Below are positions 45,904 through 58,432 of a stretch of DNA of 64,000 nucleotides, in pieces. This DNA is from Panorpa germanica (lineage: Eukaryota; Arthropoda; Insecta; Mecoptera; Panorpidae). Made by a program: the position numbers and the translations under genes. Below the pieces are notes generated by a model. That model was not told the origin of the DNA and did not search any database. It saw only the letters and a program-made list of their open reading frames with translations. Position 1 is the first letter of the stretch. Every line of letters starts with the position of its first letter. Where the stretch lies: assembly GCA_963678705.1 (NCBI GenBank), contig OY783209.1, positions 11,470,001 through 11,534,000 on the forward strand. The letters are read 5' to 3'.

Positions 45904-47638
45904 GACCCCTGCAATGCAACCTTCGATAACAACAATAAATTATTTATTCCATTCGAAAGAATAAAGTTTAAAAATATGTGATAATAGCTATGTAATCAAA
46001 TTGTACGAAATACAGACTTCAAACTGGTTGTGCTATGTGAATTCTACAACAATTCTAAAGATAATTTGTAATCTTATAAGCTTGCATGCCCTTAAGGATT
46101 AAATATTTAAAAAAATAATTTAAGTTCTGCGAGTATTAATCCAATATATTTTATATATATGAGGTAATATTTCTTACGTCTAAGGTAACTTTTGTATTTA
46201 GCGAAATGTAGAACAGAATGTAAGGTTTGTTAATATTTAAGAAAGAAATTAAGAGAACTGTCCTGAAGTACAGTTTCAAGGAGTTTAGCAATATAAACAC
46301 ATTTATTCTAATTAATTTCTACATTAACATATTATTAAAACATCAGAAGTGGGATAATAAAAAGTACATTGTCAAAGCGCAAGATGACGTGGAGTACGAG
46401 TTGTGACGTCATCACCACAACAATCAACATTATATCATGAATTATTTACGACTTGCGAGTCAATCTAATTACTATTGTTTTATTGCAGTAAATATTTACT
46501 TTATTGCCTCTACATTACATTATTTAAATTAAAGTTCTATAAAAATGTATTGTGTAGCATTTTTAAAGCGTAATAACAACGTTGATCCGTTCATTCATTG
46601 TTGAATTTTTATTTAAAAACAACGTACGTATTTTAATTCATGATACCTGAAAACAATTTCTGAAAAATAAATAACCTATTTATATTTTTTTTCTTAATTT
46701 TTGCTCACGTTTTCAATTTCTTTTTACGAATTTTTAATGTGCTGGACGGCATTCAACTTCGATTTCTAGAGCAGTGTTAAGAATATATATACAATTACAC
46801 TTTATACCTATCTACCTACAATTTATATCAATTAAGTTAAACGTTATATAAATGAATAGTCTTTGAATATATCAGCCAAATTATTGAAATAAGTTGATGT
46901 CACAGCGGACGGCGGAATGTACGTCGGTACGTTACATGGGTTCGAATCGTTCGCATCGTTTCGGCTCGAGACAACTTGTCGAGGTCAATGCTTGATACAT
47001 GAACAACGCAAGTTACTTTGGCTTGTTTTTAACACAGTTATATACAAAATACAAGACTACAAATAACAGCAGTCGTTCGTTTCGTTCATAGACAAAAAAG
47101 AAAGGGATAAAATATATAATATAAATATAAACTATATATATACATTTCACTCTAACAAACTAAAAATAATTTGTGTCTATTATGAAGTATACCCTTCTCG
47201 CTCTATACCGTTACAAGTGTTTTTAATGTAACACGTGTAACCACTGGCAAACTCTCGTAATATTCCTGCTAAAAATACCCGTGGAGGGCTGAAACTTGTA
47301 ATCAATATCGTTCTTTAACGAGTTAGGCTAGTTGTGGTGTTTGTTTAGTTTTACTGGTTAAGAAACAAGTAAATACGAAAAAGGAAATATAGGTCGTAGC
47401 GTAGGTAGAACCGAGATCATAGAAGCAGTGATGTTTTAATATTACGTTTTGTTATTTTGTGTTCAAAAATTAGGGCGCTGTCAATTAAGAATCAATAATT
47501 ATATAATACATATTTATTAATAATTAATTCCAATGGATTATGTATATTGCCAGATCTCTTAACCGATCTATATGTGTCTAAGGTCCCATGACGTATCTAT
47601 AAGTATTATGTCGCCAATTCCAAAGCCCTAAGGCCTGT
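45904..47638. other. Unassigned DNA with a GC-richer patch
   Basis: At 46905-46990 a CG-rich patch (CAGCGGACGGCGGAATGTAC) includes GGGTTCGAATCG, a B-box-like string without a matching A box, so it is not called a tRNA. No gene was recognised. Confidence 0.45.
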
Positions 47639-48312
47639 CTCAGTATGGGACCGTATTTAAGCGACGGCGTATTCGGACGTAAATCGGCGGATTGGATGAG
47701 CTACAAAGCAAACCGCCTATGTGTGTCACAGATGTCTGTAGTCGTGTATTAGGGGGTGTATTGGAGTTCTTTAACACTTATATAATTTATCATGAGAGCA
47801 AACTTTACCTTTAATTTTTATCGATACACTACTGGCATTAAAGGGACTTTAGCATTTATTATATATCTGAGTTCTGGTTGTCGTGAATTTAAATTTAGTT
47901 CTATCGTATCGGTATCGGTGTCCATGATTCACTGAAATACAAACATAAACTGCATGCAGAACATACTCGTAACAAGCGATGTCGCCGATAGAACCGAAAA
48001 GATCCGTATTGCAGCGTAACAACAAGCGATCTTAGGTATCCCCTCCAGTCTGAGGCGGCTGTTTGCATTTACAAAGGTTCGGATAGGATATCGTTGTAGT
48101 AGAGGTAACGCTTGGATACAATTCGCCTTTATACGGTTCTAATGTGCGAGGTAGTGCCGCCCGTATTCGGACGGCTTTGTAGCTTGCAGTCTGAGAGCTC
48201 CAGAGAGATCTCATTACATTTACATGGTTCGGATAGGTAAAGCGTAGTAGCCCGTATACGTCCGGCAGAAATTCGCTTAAATACGCACCGTATTATACTG
48301 AGACAGGCCTCA
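47639..48312. mobile_element. Family F MITE, copy 2 (PIF/Harbinger-like)
   Basis: A 668 bp element (47642-48309). TAA is on the left and TCA on the right, so one side of the duplication has mutated. Ends are the same GGCCTGTCTCAG repeats as copy 1, and the two GGTTCGGATAGG motifs are retained. It differs from copy 1 in the middle (~47835-47975), where extra sequence replaces part of it. A 60-residue minus-strand frame (48032-48214) matches copy 1. Confidence 0.85.
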
Positions 48313-48866
48313 GTGTTCCCCGTTCCGAGCAGTTACCCTCACACGTGTGGTCTAACTCTTCTAAGGCACATGCACGTTTTTGTTTTATTGATGTTTTAAA
48401 AACTAAAAGACATATGTATATAATAATTACATATTTATAAAAAAAAGCCCTAATTTATCAATGATATTGTGCAAATACTTTCTACTTTATTTAAAAATAC
48501 TTTTTATATAAATGACACTTAGTAGTATTTTTCTATTTTTATGAAGCGATTTATTTTCTGTTGTCCCAATAAAACAATCTATATAGAGGGGTATTATGTG
48601 AACGAGCATTGTAATTATTTATCCCTGCGTTGTCTAGACTGCAGACAGTACGACATACTTTGACCTCCCTCACCTCTTGACATCTATGACCCCGTACCCT
48701 TACCCTTACCCCCACCTACACTTGTCAACTTAAAACACACAAAAGGATTGAGATCTCAGTTCCACTTGATTTATTTATTAATTATTCACATTAATCATGT
48801 TTACTACTAACAGAAAGGATTGTTAATATTATAGCTATTAATATTTGTTGTTAGTCCTGTATGTTT
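48313..48866. other. Unassigned AT-rich DNA
   Basis: A C-rich patch with ACCCTTACCCTTACCCCCAC near 48697 is too short to be called telomere-like. No gene was recognised. Confidence 0.45.
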
Positions 48867-49256
48867 TTAAGGTGGGGGGTAAGGTCAAAACGATAAAAGA
48901 GAAGCATATTTTCGATAATATTTTTTGACGACACAGTTAATATATAATTATTTCTATAATTACTACATGATAAAATGACATTTGAAGAATACTTTATAAA
49001 ATTTTCATAAATGAATGTCAAGAAATGAGGCATTGACAACGAATCTCCGCTGACGTCACAAAAAAAGTAACATTGCGGTGCCACTCATAACTCATCACTG
49101 GATTTTCTGAAATCGAAAAACCAAAATGATTTCATCAGTTGATAAGTTTCTGCAGGTAACGCTGTCGAGTTTTTCAATTTAAAATTAAATATATATATAT
49201 AAATACCTCGGCATTTATGTAAAGAAAGGATGTGCAAACCCCCCTCCCCCCCCTAA
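48867..49256 (-). mobile_element. Family I MITE, copy 2 (internally deleted)
   Basis: TTAA (48867-48870) and GGTGGGGGGTAAGGTC form the left end. After GGTAACGCTGTCGAGTTTTT the copy jumps to CCTCGGCATTTATGTAAAG and ends at a C-rich tract (49239-49256) that may be a worn terminal repeat. The conserved minus-strand frame is open from 49084, with a shift near its start. Confidence 0.65.
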
Positions 49257-50304
49257 ACATACTATAATATCTATGTGTATGTATTCTATAATGTTAGTTT
49301 AATCAAATAATTTATGATTTAAAGTTAGTGAATTAAATATGGCAATAAAAAAATAATAATAATAAGAAAAATAATAATTATAAAAACAAAGTTTTGCTAC
49401 ACACATAAACGGCATAGTGGCCGAGAGCATTGATGCTTGACGTGTCTCTGCTGTGTCTTATGAGTTAGGTCAATATAATTATTTTTCTTTAAAAGGGTAA
49501 AAAAAATGTACAAACTGCAAATTCGCAAGTTGTACAGCAATCATTTCTTCATTCATAAATCAAACATCATTTATTATTCAATAATATAAAGTTAACCTGT
49601 ACAAATTTTCCTTATTTTACCATTTATTTTAATACTGTTAAAGGTTAGAATCATTTTTTATAAAGTTTTATTTTGTTCGGAACGTGGAAAGTAAGCCAGC
49701 TATATATTATGTACTATGTATTACAAAACCAAGTGAAACGCATGACAAAAAGACAATGTATTATAATATAGGTTATCTCTCTACGTAGCGCACAGCCGTA
49801 GCGCCGTAGCACCGTAGCAGTGGCCCTACGAGAACTCGTAGCACCGTTCGTAGCTCGTAGGTATAATAATGTTGCTGTAGCCTTGAAACACGGTCTCGAG
49901 TTATTCAGAAGGGTTGAAATGTATTTATAGAAAACATATTATGATAAATAAAATATAAATTATCTGTTTCAAATTACTTCACAAAGTACAGGTTGTGGAG
50001 ACGAAGTTTCGTATCATATTCCGTAAAACATAAATAGGTATATGTGTTTCAAATTTATTTTATCTAAATATAACGTATTGTTATTTATATGATAATATTA
50101 TTTATTGGATTAAAAAAACAGCCTGTTCCAGTCTGAGGTCGACTAAGAAGTTAACAAAAAATATGTATTACAAATAGTGTCTAATATTTAAAACAACTTC
50201 TACGATTTCTACATGTAATTTCTTTCTAAATTGTTGAGTCACTTTACCCATAATTCATAATACATTTAACTGTTTTTAAATAAAAAATTAATAGAAACTG
50301 GACT
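49257..50304. other. Unassigned DNA with CGTAGC repeats
   Basis: A GC-rich block at 49783-49860 consists of about eight imperfect units related to CCGTAGCN and its complement. Otherwise AT-rich and featureless. Confidence 0.5.
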
Positions 50305-50798
50305 AAAGTATCATTCCCACTCACTGCTTTAATTTAATTTTGTATTTTGTATTTAATTTAAATTGTTTAACATATGGCAATACGCGTAGTCATTCACAGT
50401 ACCATTTTTAATTTAATTTATTTTTTAAGTTTTCTTGTTTTTTTTAGAACCTTACAAGGTTCAATGTCTTAAATTAAAAATATTAAATTAGGAAAAACTA
50501 TATTATGTTATAACCTCCAAAATGTGACAATCTGTCAAAATGCAGTAGGATGCACTTTTAAACGAAGTTTAATGTCAGGTTTTGAAAAATATAGAATTGA
50601 AAACAATTTCTATTACTAATTGTTATTAAAAATAGCCATTATAATTATTTGATTATTGTCCAACTGTCAAAATAACTAAACTTAAATTAAAACACAAATG
50701 TGAAAAGGAATGCTTAAACGAAAACCTGAAATCTAGATTACATTATTAAATAAAAACAGTAAATTAAATATCTAAACAGTGAGTGGGAATGAGGCTTA
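50305..50798 (+). mobile_element. Family C MITE, copy 2
   Basis: A ~494 bp copy from AAAGTATCATTCCCACTCAC to GTGAGTGGGAATGAGGCTT. An inner copy of the GTCATTCACAGTACC motif near the left end recalls the opposite terminus of copy 1. Confidence 0.88.
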
Positions 50799-51273
50799 AG
50801 CTCTTACAATTTCAATTTACAATGAAAAAAGACTACGACTATAAAAAGATAAATCATTTTCTTGTTACGTCTTATAATGGATTGTACATTTATTAAGAAT
50901 TCAGTTGCCAATAGATGTGACCTTTCCTCATACCACATCATTTATAAAAATAAGCATTGAAATAAAGTTTAAACATTAAAAATTAAATAAAAATATAAAA
51001 ACAACAAACTATAAAGAATTTTTATTTCGCGTTCGTAAAATACTGAATACCTAACCTAACCCAACATCTTTGCAGTATCAGATAATAACATTCTGTGATA
51101 TAAGTTGAAATTTGTACGAACTCAGCGCGCTCGTTGGGGATCCTATCAGTGATTCTCAACCTTTGGACTTGCAGAAAGTTAAAAATAAATTCGCTTATCA
51201 TCGATCGATCAATTTCTAACGATTACGTAATTGTTAACAACGATGTGTCAATACTTATACCGCAGAAGTAAAA
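50799..51273. other. Unassigned AT-rich DNA
   Basis: No gene or repeat was recognised. Confidence 0.5.
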
Positions 51274-51624
51274 CAATATAACAGGGGCGGCCCTAACCAT
51301 TGCGAGGCACTTGTTCTTTGTATAATTTATGTAAATTGTAAGTAAGTATTTTTAATGATAATTGACGAGAAATAAAATTTTATGTTGGAAGATTTATAAA
51401 AGTTAACAAGCACAAAGACGACAAATATTAATGATGATAAACTAAGGCACATGAATGCCTTAAAAGATATACGCAGTGATTCTAGTGGGATTTCTAAAGA
51501 ACGAGGCGCGAGATTCAAATACATATATAGTAATGAATTTTTCTACTTGGGTTGTTGCGCAAGAATGTCAGGGCCCGGGCGATCGCCCTGCTTACCACCC
51601 CGTAAGGCCGTCTCTGAAATATAA
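51274..51624 (+). mobile_element. Family H hAT-like MITE, copy 3 (complete)
   Basis: A 335 bp element (51282-51616) flanked by CAATATAA (51274-51281) and AAATATAA (51617-51624), 7 of 8 identical. Ends are CAGGGGCGGCCCTAACC and GTAAGGCCGTCTCTG. A plus-strand frame from 51451 reads MNALKDIRSDSSGISKERGA and continues ARFKYIYSNEFFYLGCCARM. It is conserved with copies 1 and 2, and the function is unknown. Confidence 0.85.
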
Positions 51625-52117
51625 TACAAAGTTAAAACTTTAACAGCGTCTTCATGGTTAACGTGATTTGAACAATTTTTCGTATATATTTACGCCATTA
51701 TATGCAAAAAATATTTTTCGCATTTAAGAAAAATTTCTTTCATTTCTTTATTTTTAAAAATGTAAAAAATCAGACTCAACAGGCTATCGTTACATTTTAT
51801 TTTTTTTATTTTTATGTTTTCTATCTTGTTACGACAAAAACGAATCTATCTTAAGACAGTCGTGTCTCCAGTGTCTCTATGCGGTCGCAGACAACTCACA
51901 AATTTCACGCTACCCTACCGATAGATATTTATAAGTAGAAACAAATAACCAAACCAGACTTACAATCAGAAAGAAAACAGTTTTGAAACACTTGCATTGC
52001 GTAAACATTAAATTTATATTTAGAGTCTTTAGATAAAGAAAAATACATATTGAATAAATTAATGTGCGCTGGTGTTGTCAGATAAGTTTATGAACTACAC
52101 AAGGACCAATAATCTTA
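51625..52117. other. Unassigned AT-rich DNA
   Basis: No gene or repeat was recognised. Confidence 0.5.
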
Positions 52118-52423
52118 TCTTAATATATATAAATTACGTGTCACGTTGTTTGTCCGCGATGGACTCCTAAACTACTTAACCGATTTTAATCAAATTTGTA
52201 CACCGTGTGCAGTTTGATCCAACTGGAAAGATAGGATAGCTTACATCTCGATTTATGATTGCAATATTATCTTATTGCAATTAATTATTAATTATCTGTT
52301 AGCTCCAAACTATTTTAAAAGATGGCGACATCTGTTGACTAGATTGAGTACATATTCAATAGATGGCGCTATGTAATGTAATATAGAGCGTTAGGCACAG
52401 TAACGCGTGGCCGGGACAGCTAG
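52118..52423 (+). mobile_element. Helitron-like non-autonomous element
   Basis: About 306 bp from TCTTAATATATATAAATTAC to GGCCGGGACAGCTAG, with CTAG at 52420-52423 followed by T. The 5' segment (TTGTTTGTCCGCGATGGACT followed by TTAACCGATTTTAATCAAAT) is a string I associate with non-autonomous insect Helitrons, which start TC and end CTRR without target duplication. No clean 3' hairpin could be drawn, so the class is probable rather than certain. Confidence 0.6.
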
Positions 52424-54437
52424 TAATACATAAAAAACAAAATCAACTAAAACTTGAATACAACAAACTAAGAAACACTTTGACTCAATAGAATTATTTG
52501 TAGATAAGAAATATGGTACTGATTGTTAAAAAGATTTAAATTTACACAATTATATTTGCGGTTTTCAATGAGTAACGGTTTTTGTAACTAAACCACGACC
52601 ACGACCACTATATCCCGATAAACCGCAACAACTAATGCCATTAACTATTATTTATAGTTTTTACTACGACTACATCGTTTCAAAACATCAGTAATATTAC
52701 TTAGCTGCCATGTGCTTGACAATAAGCAGCTTATTGCCGTGTACATAATACAGTTGCTTCAAATTTTAAGTATATGTATGTATATATACTACAATATTAC
52801 AATATAGAGCTGTTATAACTATACATATAAGAAAGATTTATGTAATTATCAGATTTCTTGTGTATTAATACATTGTACTAAAAACACAAGCACTGCCCGC
52901 AAGAGTTCGTACTTGGTTAAAGTATATCTATTATACAGTTTGGACCGCATTAACACTACTTGCGCTCCCGACTTTTTCAGTTATATCTAAGATGTTTCGC
53001 AAAAACACACTTCATCATGACAAGAAGATCCTACTTTAATATTTATGAATACATCACCGTATCCAAGCAGTCTATACTTCATACGTCCGTATTTATAATA
53101 TGGTTCAATACGTAAATAGATCACAGTACAGATCACGATCTACTGATGTCGTATATTTCCGAATTTACTGAGAAACATGCGCTTCAGACATAACTACCAC
53201 GATCTTCTTTGTGTTCATTTCTATTCTACTATTTCATGGCCAGCGCATCTTTGAGAGGACACAAACAGTAGATATATAATTTAAGTACTTTTATTAGATA
53301 CAGAACAGTGGTGCAATGCGAAACAACTCGAATACACCGTACTGAAACAGTCAGCGTCGCGAGCAGTCAGTTCCAATGACGCCTAGAATAATGGGCCTGC
53401 ATTTTAGAATTGGACCACTATTTGCTTAACAGTTCAGGACGTATTGTTACAGCCTCCGAGTGCTATACACTTTTACGATAATGGTATTAGGTATTTGTAC
53501 TAAAAAGACGACCACTACTCGAGCAAATTGTGATTATGATTTGAGAATAACAGATCAAACAACCAGTTAATATAAATACAGAAAACCTTACACCAATGTC
53601 TTATTATGTTTCACTTATTACAGCAAAAGAAGTAAGAATGATATAAAAACATTTGTAAAGAAGTTCCATCAGTGAAGACGATCTAAAATATAAATTCGTA
53701 ATTTTAGAAATATATTGTAACAAATACTTGTAAATTTCATTCTTGAGAAAATATATTCCTGTGACAGGTATAATTAATAGCAGGTGAATTAACGCAGTGA
53801 CAATAGTAAGCTCTTACACAAACAGTTAAAAAAACAATAAGAAAAAAAAGAACAAAAATGAATGCAATTAGACATAAATCCCTAAATTAATTAAAATTAA
53901 AAATTGAATACAAAAAAAAAAATACGTTAAAGTGTAAAATTTACAAAAATCAGGCCAAAAGTATTTTATCAAAAGGTAAAGGGGTATTTTCCCGTAATTC
54001 TTTAAAAATAAATTAAAAGATATAATCTTGGTAATGGAAGCACCTAGATGGCATTGCTTGTTCAATTAAGCAACAGTGACTTTTTTTTTGTAACACTGTG
54101 AATTCAAAACATCTCATTTATATTTATAATTTAGTTTAATGTTTGAAAAGTTTCGCAATATACGATCCCTCCTCCTCCTTTCTCCTTTCTCCTTCCTCCC
54201 TTACTGTTTCAACGGTTCCACCCCTTTATTTTCCGGGTTGGACTCGGGGACGTTTATTGCTATAGTATATAGCTTTGCATAGCATGGTGTACTGCTACGA
54301 TATTGTGTAGAGCAGTGAAACACAAAGTACGACACACTAAATCATTTAATTATGATAAAACCTCATTACAATATTACCTAATACGCAACGTATGATCCTG
54401 CTATAAAATATCACAAACTATATTTTGTTTTTTTTTA
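52424..54437. other. Unassigned AT-rich DNA
   Basis: A polypyrimidine tract (CTCCTCCTCCTTTCTCCTTT...) lies at about 54168-54205. A slightly GC-richer patch at 53300-53480 has no recognisable content. No gene was found. Confidence 0.5.
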
Positions 54438-54655
54438 TATACTTCAAATTACGAGAGTTCGGCGGCGACTCATACTTAAAACAAGTTGTGGGGCATAAAC
54501 TGTCAATATAACTAAAAAAGCACTAACTCCCTTATTTTTCTATAATGTATATAAGAACGAATAAGATGAAATTCATTATCGTATTATAGATTTATACCGC
54601 TCTTATAACCTCTTTTAAGTATAAGTCGCCGCCGAACTATCGTGATTTGGATTAT
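54438..54655. mobile_element. Family B MITE, copy 3 (best preserved)
   Basis: A ~215 bp element with ~40-bp inverted ends: TTCAAATTACGAGAGTTCGG on the left, and on the right, in complement, TCCAAATCACGATAGTTCGG, both continuing into CGGCGACT.ATACTTAAAA. TATA words flank it on each side, but the target duplication is not certain. No coding capacity. Confidence 0.85.
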
Positions 54656-55481
54656 ATTTAATTTACTTAACGTCGGCCTATTTCCGATGCTGAGTGCTAT
54701 CAACGACGATCTTCTACTATGTTGGCAGTTTTCTATGTCATGGTCTCATATATGTGAGAATACAAACTAAAAAAAAAAGACCTAATAAAAATTATAACAC
54801 AGGGTTATAAAGTATCTTTGTTTAGCTTTACCTTTTAATGTTTCGATTAAGTAAAATATTACATAAATGTAAGGTAACATCCATGTAACGTGTTTATTAT
54901 TTTTAATACCTTTTTAAAATAAATACTTATACTTCATTTTAAATAATACATAAAATTATATAATAAATCAGAATAAATTCAACTGTAAATTTGAAAAAGT
55001 TGACACGCTGCTCCTATAAAATAATAAAGTTTTAAAAATGTATTTTTCTGATGCACAAAAAGTGTTATTTTTATTTAACCCATTATCGAAAAGGTTTGTC
55101 AATTGCTGCTACCTTTTATATGCTTTACTGTATTCGTATGTTTGCACGTGTGTGTGTGTTGGCTACGAAAGCTCCGGGAGAACGTTATGTACAATAGCTA
55201 TGACTGCTCTTCCAAGCTATTGTCTGCTCTCCCCGGATTCTAAGCACATAGTAAATACATTTTGTACCTGCGAGGGCGTGCTACCCTTATGCCACTCTTA
55301 ATACATTATACAATAAAATAATTTTATTAATTTTCTACAACTAGGTGATTTACAGACACGTGGCTTTAAAGGGATTAAACAATCAGTTGCATACAATAAA
55401 TAATTGTTATTGGAATGAGTCATACAATGGACTCTAATTTGTGACAATAACTGCTTGTTTATTTTATTTATCGATCATTAA
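54656..55481. other. Unassigned AT-rich DNA
   Basis: An 87-residue plus-strand frame at 55038-55301 crosses a short GT run and resembles no protein family. Confidence 0.4.
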
Positions 55482-56198
55482 AAAACGATAAAAAAGGAAC
55501 ATATTTTCGATAATGTTTTTTGACGACACAGTTAATATATAATTATTTCTATAATTACTACATGATAAAATGACATTTGAAGAATACTTCGTGAAATTTC
55601 CATAAATAAATATCACGAAATAAGGCATTGACAGCGAATCTCCGCAGACGTCACAAAAAAAAGTAATATTGCGGTGCCACTCATAACTCACCACTGGATT
55701 TTCTGAACTCGAAAAACTAAAATGATTTCATTAGTTGATAAGTTTTTGCAGATAACACTGTCGAGTTTTTCTTTTTTTATTGATTTTTTAATTTTTTACA
55801 GCACTTAAAAGTCAAAATCCGATTTATCATGAAAAAAATCAGAAATTTTGTTATTTTAAAATACATTAAAATAAAAAAAATAAAAAAAACTCGACAGCGT
55901 TACCTCGGCATTTATGTAAAGAAAGAGTGTGCAAAATTTCAAAAGAATCGGTCCAATAGATTTTGAGCTAGAGAGGGCACCCACTCTGAAAAAGCTATGA
56001 CCAGCTGACATAGCTGAAAAGCTATGTGAGAAAAACGCGTTTAAAAGTTTCAAAGTAACACGAAAGCAGACCAGAGAGGTGAAGACCTAAAACTCTATAT
56101 CTCCGACAGTTTTACTCTAATCGACTTCAAATTTTCACACAATAAACTTAATATGTTGTACATTAATATAAAAAAAGAAATAACCTTACCCTCCTTAA
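55482..56198 (-). mobile_element. Family I MITE, copy 3
   Basis: The left terminus is lost (starts AAAAACGATAAAAAAGGAAC). The right end ATAACCTTACCCTCC-TTAA (56195-56198) is intact and gives the family's terminal repeat. It contains an internal inverted repeat (GATAACACTGTCGAGTTTTT at 55751-55770 against its complement at 55887-55906) and the conserved minus-strand frame reading FFCDVCGDSLSMPYFVIFIY. Confidence 0.7.
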
Positions 56199-56236
56199 GT
56201 AAGAGTCGCCTTCGAACTCTCGTAATTTGAACTATA
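56195..56236. mobile_element. Family B terminal fragment
   Basis: TTAAGTAAGAGTCGCCTTCG and the following AACTCTCGTAATTTGAACTATA match the outer part of a family B end. The fragment begins exactly at the TTAA that closes family I copy 3. Confidence 0.75.
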
Positions 56237-57055
56237 GCAACGTGTTGATATTATGAAATTGATAAACAACTAGTTGTGTTAGTCTATATCACGACAAACA
56301 AACATGGCGGTCAAAAATTATTATTTTCAATAAAATTAATAAACCATATTATCCTTAGAAACTGAAAACGGTTTCCAAAGAACATTAATAACCGAAATTT
56401 TGGGCGTGTAAAAATCAAAGATGAATTTGTTCATCATAACAAAAACATGTTGACCATTAGTTCATTTAATTCATGCTGTATGCAAGTGCATGCATGAACC
56501 ATTCGCATCAATGTGTTGTTAAATTTATGAGAGGAAAGCCTGCGAGCCGGCTGGGACAAGTGTTGAAGCTGTAGACTACAAGGACGCATGATAACCGACT
56601 GGGAGATGCGGAGCGAGAGGGGGATCCTATGTCGCCTGTTCTATCTCACACAGCAAAGCCTGTTTGCGCTGAACATACCGTTACCATGGTAACCCATATG
56701 TAAACCATATTCAATATTAAATGGTACCAAATCATTTAGTTTAGGACGCATATGGTAGGAACATAACAACCAAATAGCAGGTCTATGTGTATGCGTTTGT
56801 TTATGGATATACATACGTACATAATATATGCATACTAGTGTGTATGTATGTGTAAAAGCTTTATCATGTTTATGTCAGGTGAGATAACTAAATCATTATG
56901 CTTTGCATTGTATGTACATAATAATGTTAGTAAAAATTATGTCACTCTGATAAATCACTTAAAATTTTAATTATTTTAATAGTTACTTTATTAATACAAA
57001 ATTCAATTGTATAAAATTAGTATATTACACGTCATATTGTATGATAATAAATTAG
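56237..57055. other. Unassigned DNA
   Basis: A GC-richer patch at 56530-56650 (GCCTGCGAGCCGGCTGGGAC) has no recognisable gene. The rest is AT-rich. Confidence 0.45.
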
Positions 57056-57817
57056 TTAAGGAGGTATAGGACGTTAACGTAAATGATGAAAACGTCGTGA
57101 AATTTGGAGGGTCGATACAAATAGTTAAAATACAAGCAGTCTCAAAATTTTAGAGACCTAGGGTTCATAGTTTTCTTTTTATACATGATTAAAAATAGTC
57201 ATTTTCCATACAAATCATAATTTTTAGCTCAATTTCACAACATAATATAACTTTTAACTATTAAAAAATGGTGACACGGCTTTCAAAAACTAAGTGTATA
57301 TAAAAGAATCTTTTCTGTAACTATTGCAAAAAGAAAATTATCAAAAGGATACCTATATACGAAAAAATTTAAATAAAACCAGTAAGAAACAGTAAATGTA
57401 GGTTATAAGCTGGCAACGTTGCAAATGCCAATTTGAGCGGGATGTTCAAAATCGGAATAAATATTATATAAAATATAACAATTTATTTGTCAATAAACCA
57501 AATCACGCATGCGTCAACACACGTACATTTACAGTGTTGCCAAATTTATTATTACTTTTTCAAAATATTTAATTTGAATTTAAATTGAATTAATATAAAT
57601 TTGATATTAATTATAGGTAATTTTTAATTTATGAAACTAGTATATGCATAAAAAAATTATTTTAACAAGCAAAAAGCAGTTTAATAGGAAATTGAAAAAT
57701 TCCTTTTCAAAGTTACAGTCCCAATATTTGCTCGTCCCTCATGTACTTCGTATTTTGCATTTTGTATTACCGAGAGATAAGCTTTTAGAATTGACGGTAC
57801 GTCCTGTACCTCCTTAA
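57056..57817 (+). mobile_element. Family D TTAA MITE, copy 3
   Basis: A complete ~754 bp copy between TTAA duplications (57056-57059 and 57814-57817). Ends are GGAGGTATAGGACGT and ACGTCCTGTACCTCC, the cleanest inverted repeat of the family (one T/G mismatch in 15). Confidence 0.88.
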
Positions 57818-57850
57818 GCGCTAAAATAACACAACTTTTTATTAAATTAA

Positions 57851-58140
57851 AATTGTAGTTTTAGCGCTAAATATATCGGCCATATTTATGACGCAACATG
57901 TCTCACTATTAAGGAATAGGTCACTTATTTGTTATATGTATAATAGTACAGTAAAGTAGTAACAGTACAGTATAAATGCAATGTTGTATAAAAGAGATGG
58001 CAACATACCGAACTTGACTTTAATAATAAAAGGGAAAATTGTTAATATCTCCTAAAGTATTTCGAGGTTTTAAAAAATAATTGGACATTTAAGGTCCTGG
58101 TAGCCAACTTTATCACAATATTACACAATTTTAAAGAAAT
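57851..58140 (+). mobile_element. Divergent family A copy (subfamily A2)
   Basis: Shares with family A the TTGTAGTTTTAGCGCTA core, the GGCCATATTTATGACG stretch, and the 3' part (AATTGTTAATATCTCCTAAA, then CTTTATCACAATATTACACA). It lacks the A termini. Its middle matches only the fragment at 17741. Confidence 0.65.
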
Positions 58141-58432
58141 TTTACTACATAGTTGTCTGGTCTGACCTACAAGTAACACATTACAGCCGCCAGCGTTTTG
58201 GAAGCTTCCGTATTATGTTAAAGAGTGCATCCGTTTTGAATAACAGAAATCAGATCAATATTCATGTTCCCATGTTACGACATATCAAGATACCAATAGT
58301 ATCTTTAAAAACATACTACTGATATATCATAAGTTAATTATCACTAATTAATTTTTACAGATAAGACAATAATCAGCACTCGTATGTAACACACATTAAT
58401 ACATATAATACACATTAAATATAATTAATTAC

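Noticed and set aside
46935-46950. GGGTTCGAATCG resembling a tRNA B box
   Set aside because: No A box at the right distance upstream and no cloverleaf can be drawn around it.
48690-48720. CCCTTACCCTTACCCCC as telomere-like repeat
   Set aside because: Only two imperfect units, and the insect telomere unit is usually TTAGG/CCTAA, which it does not match.
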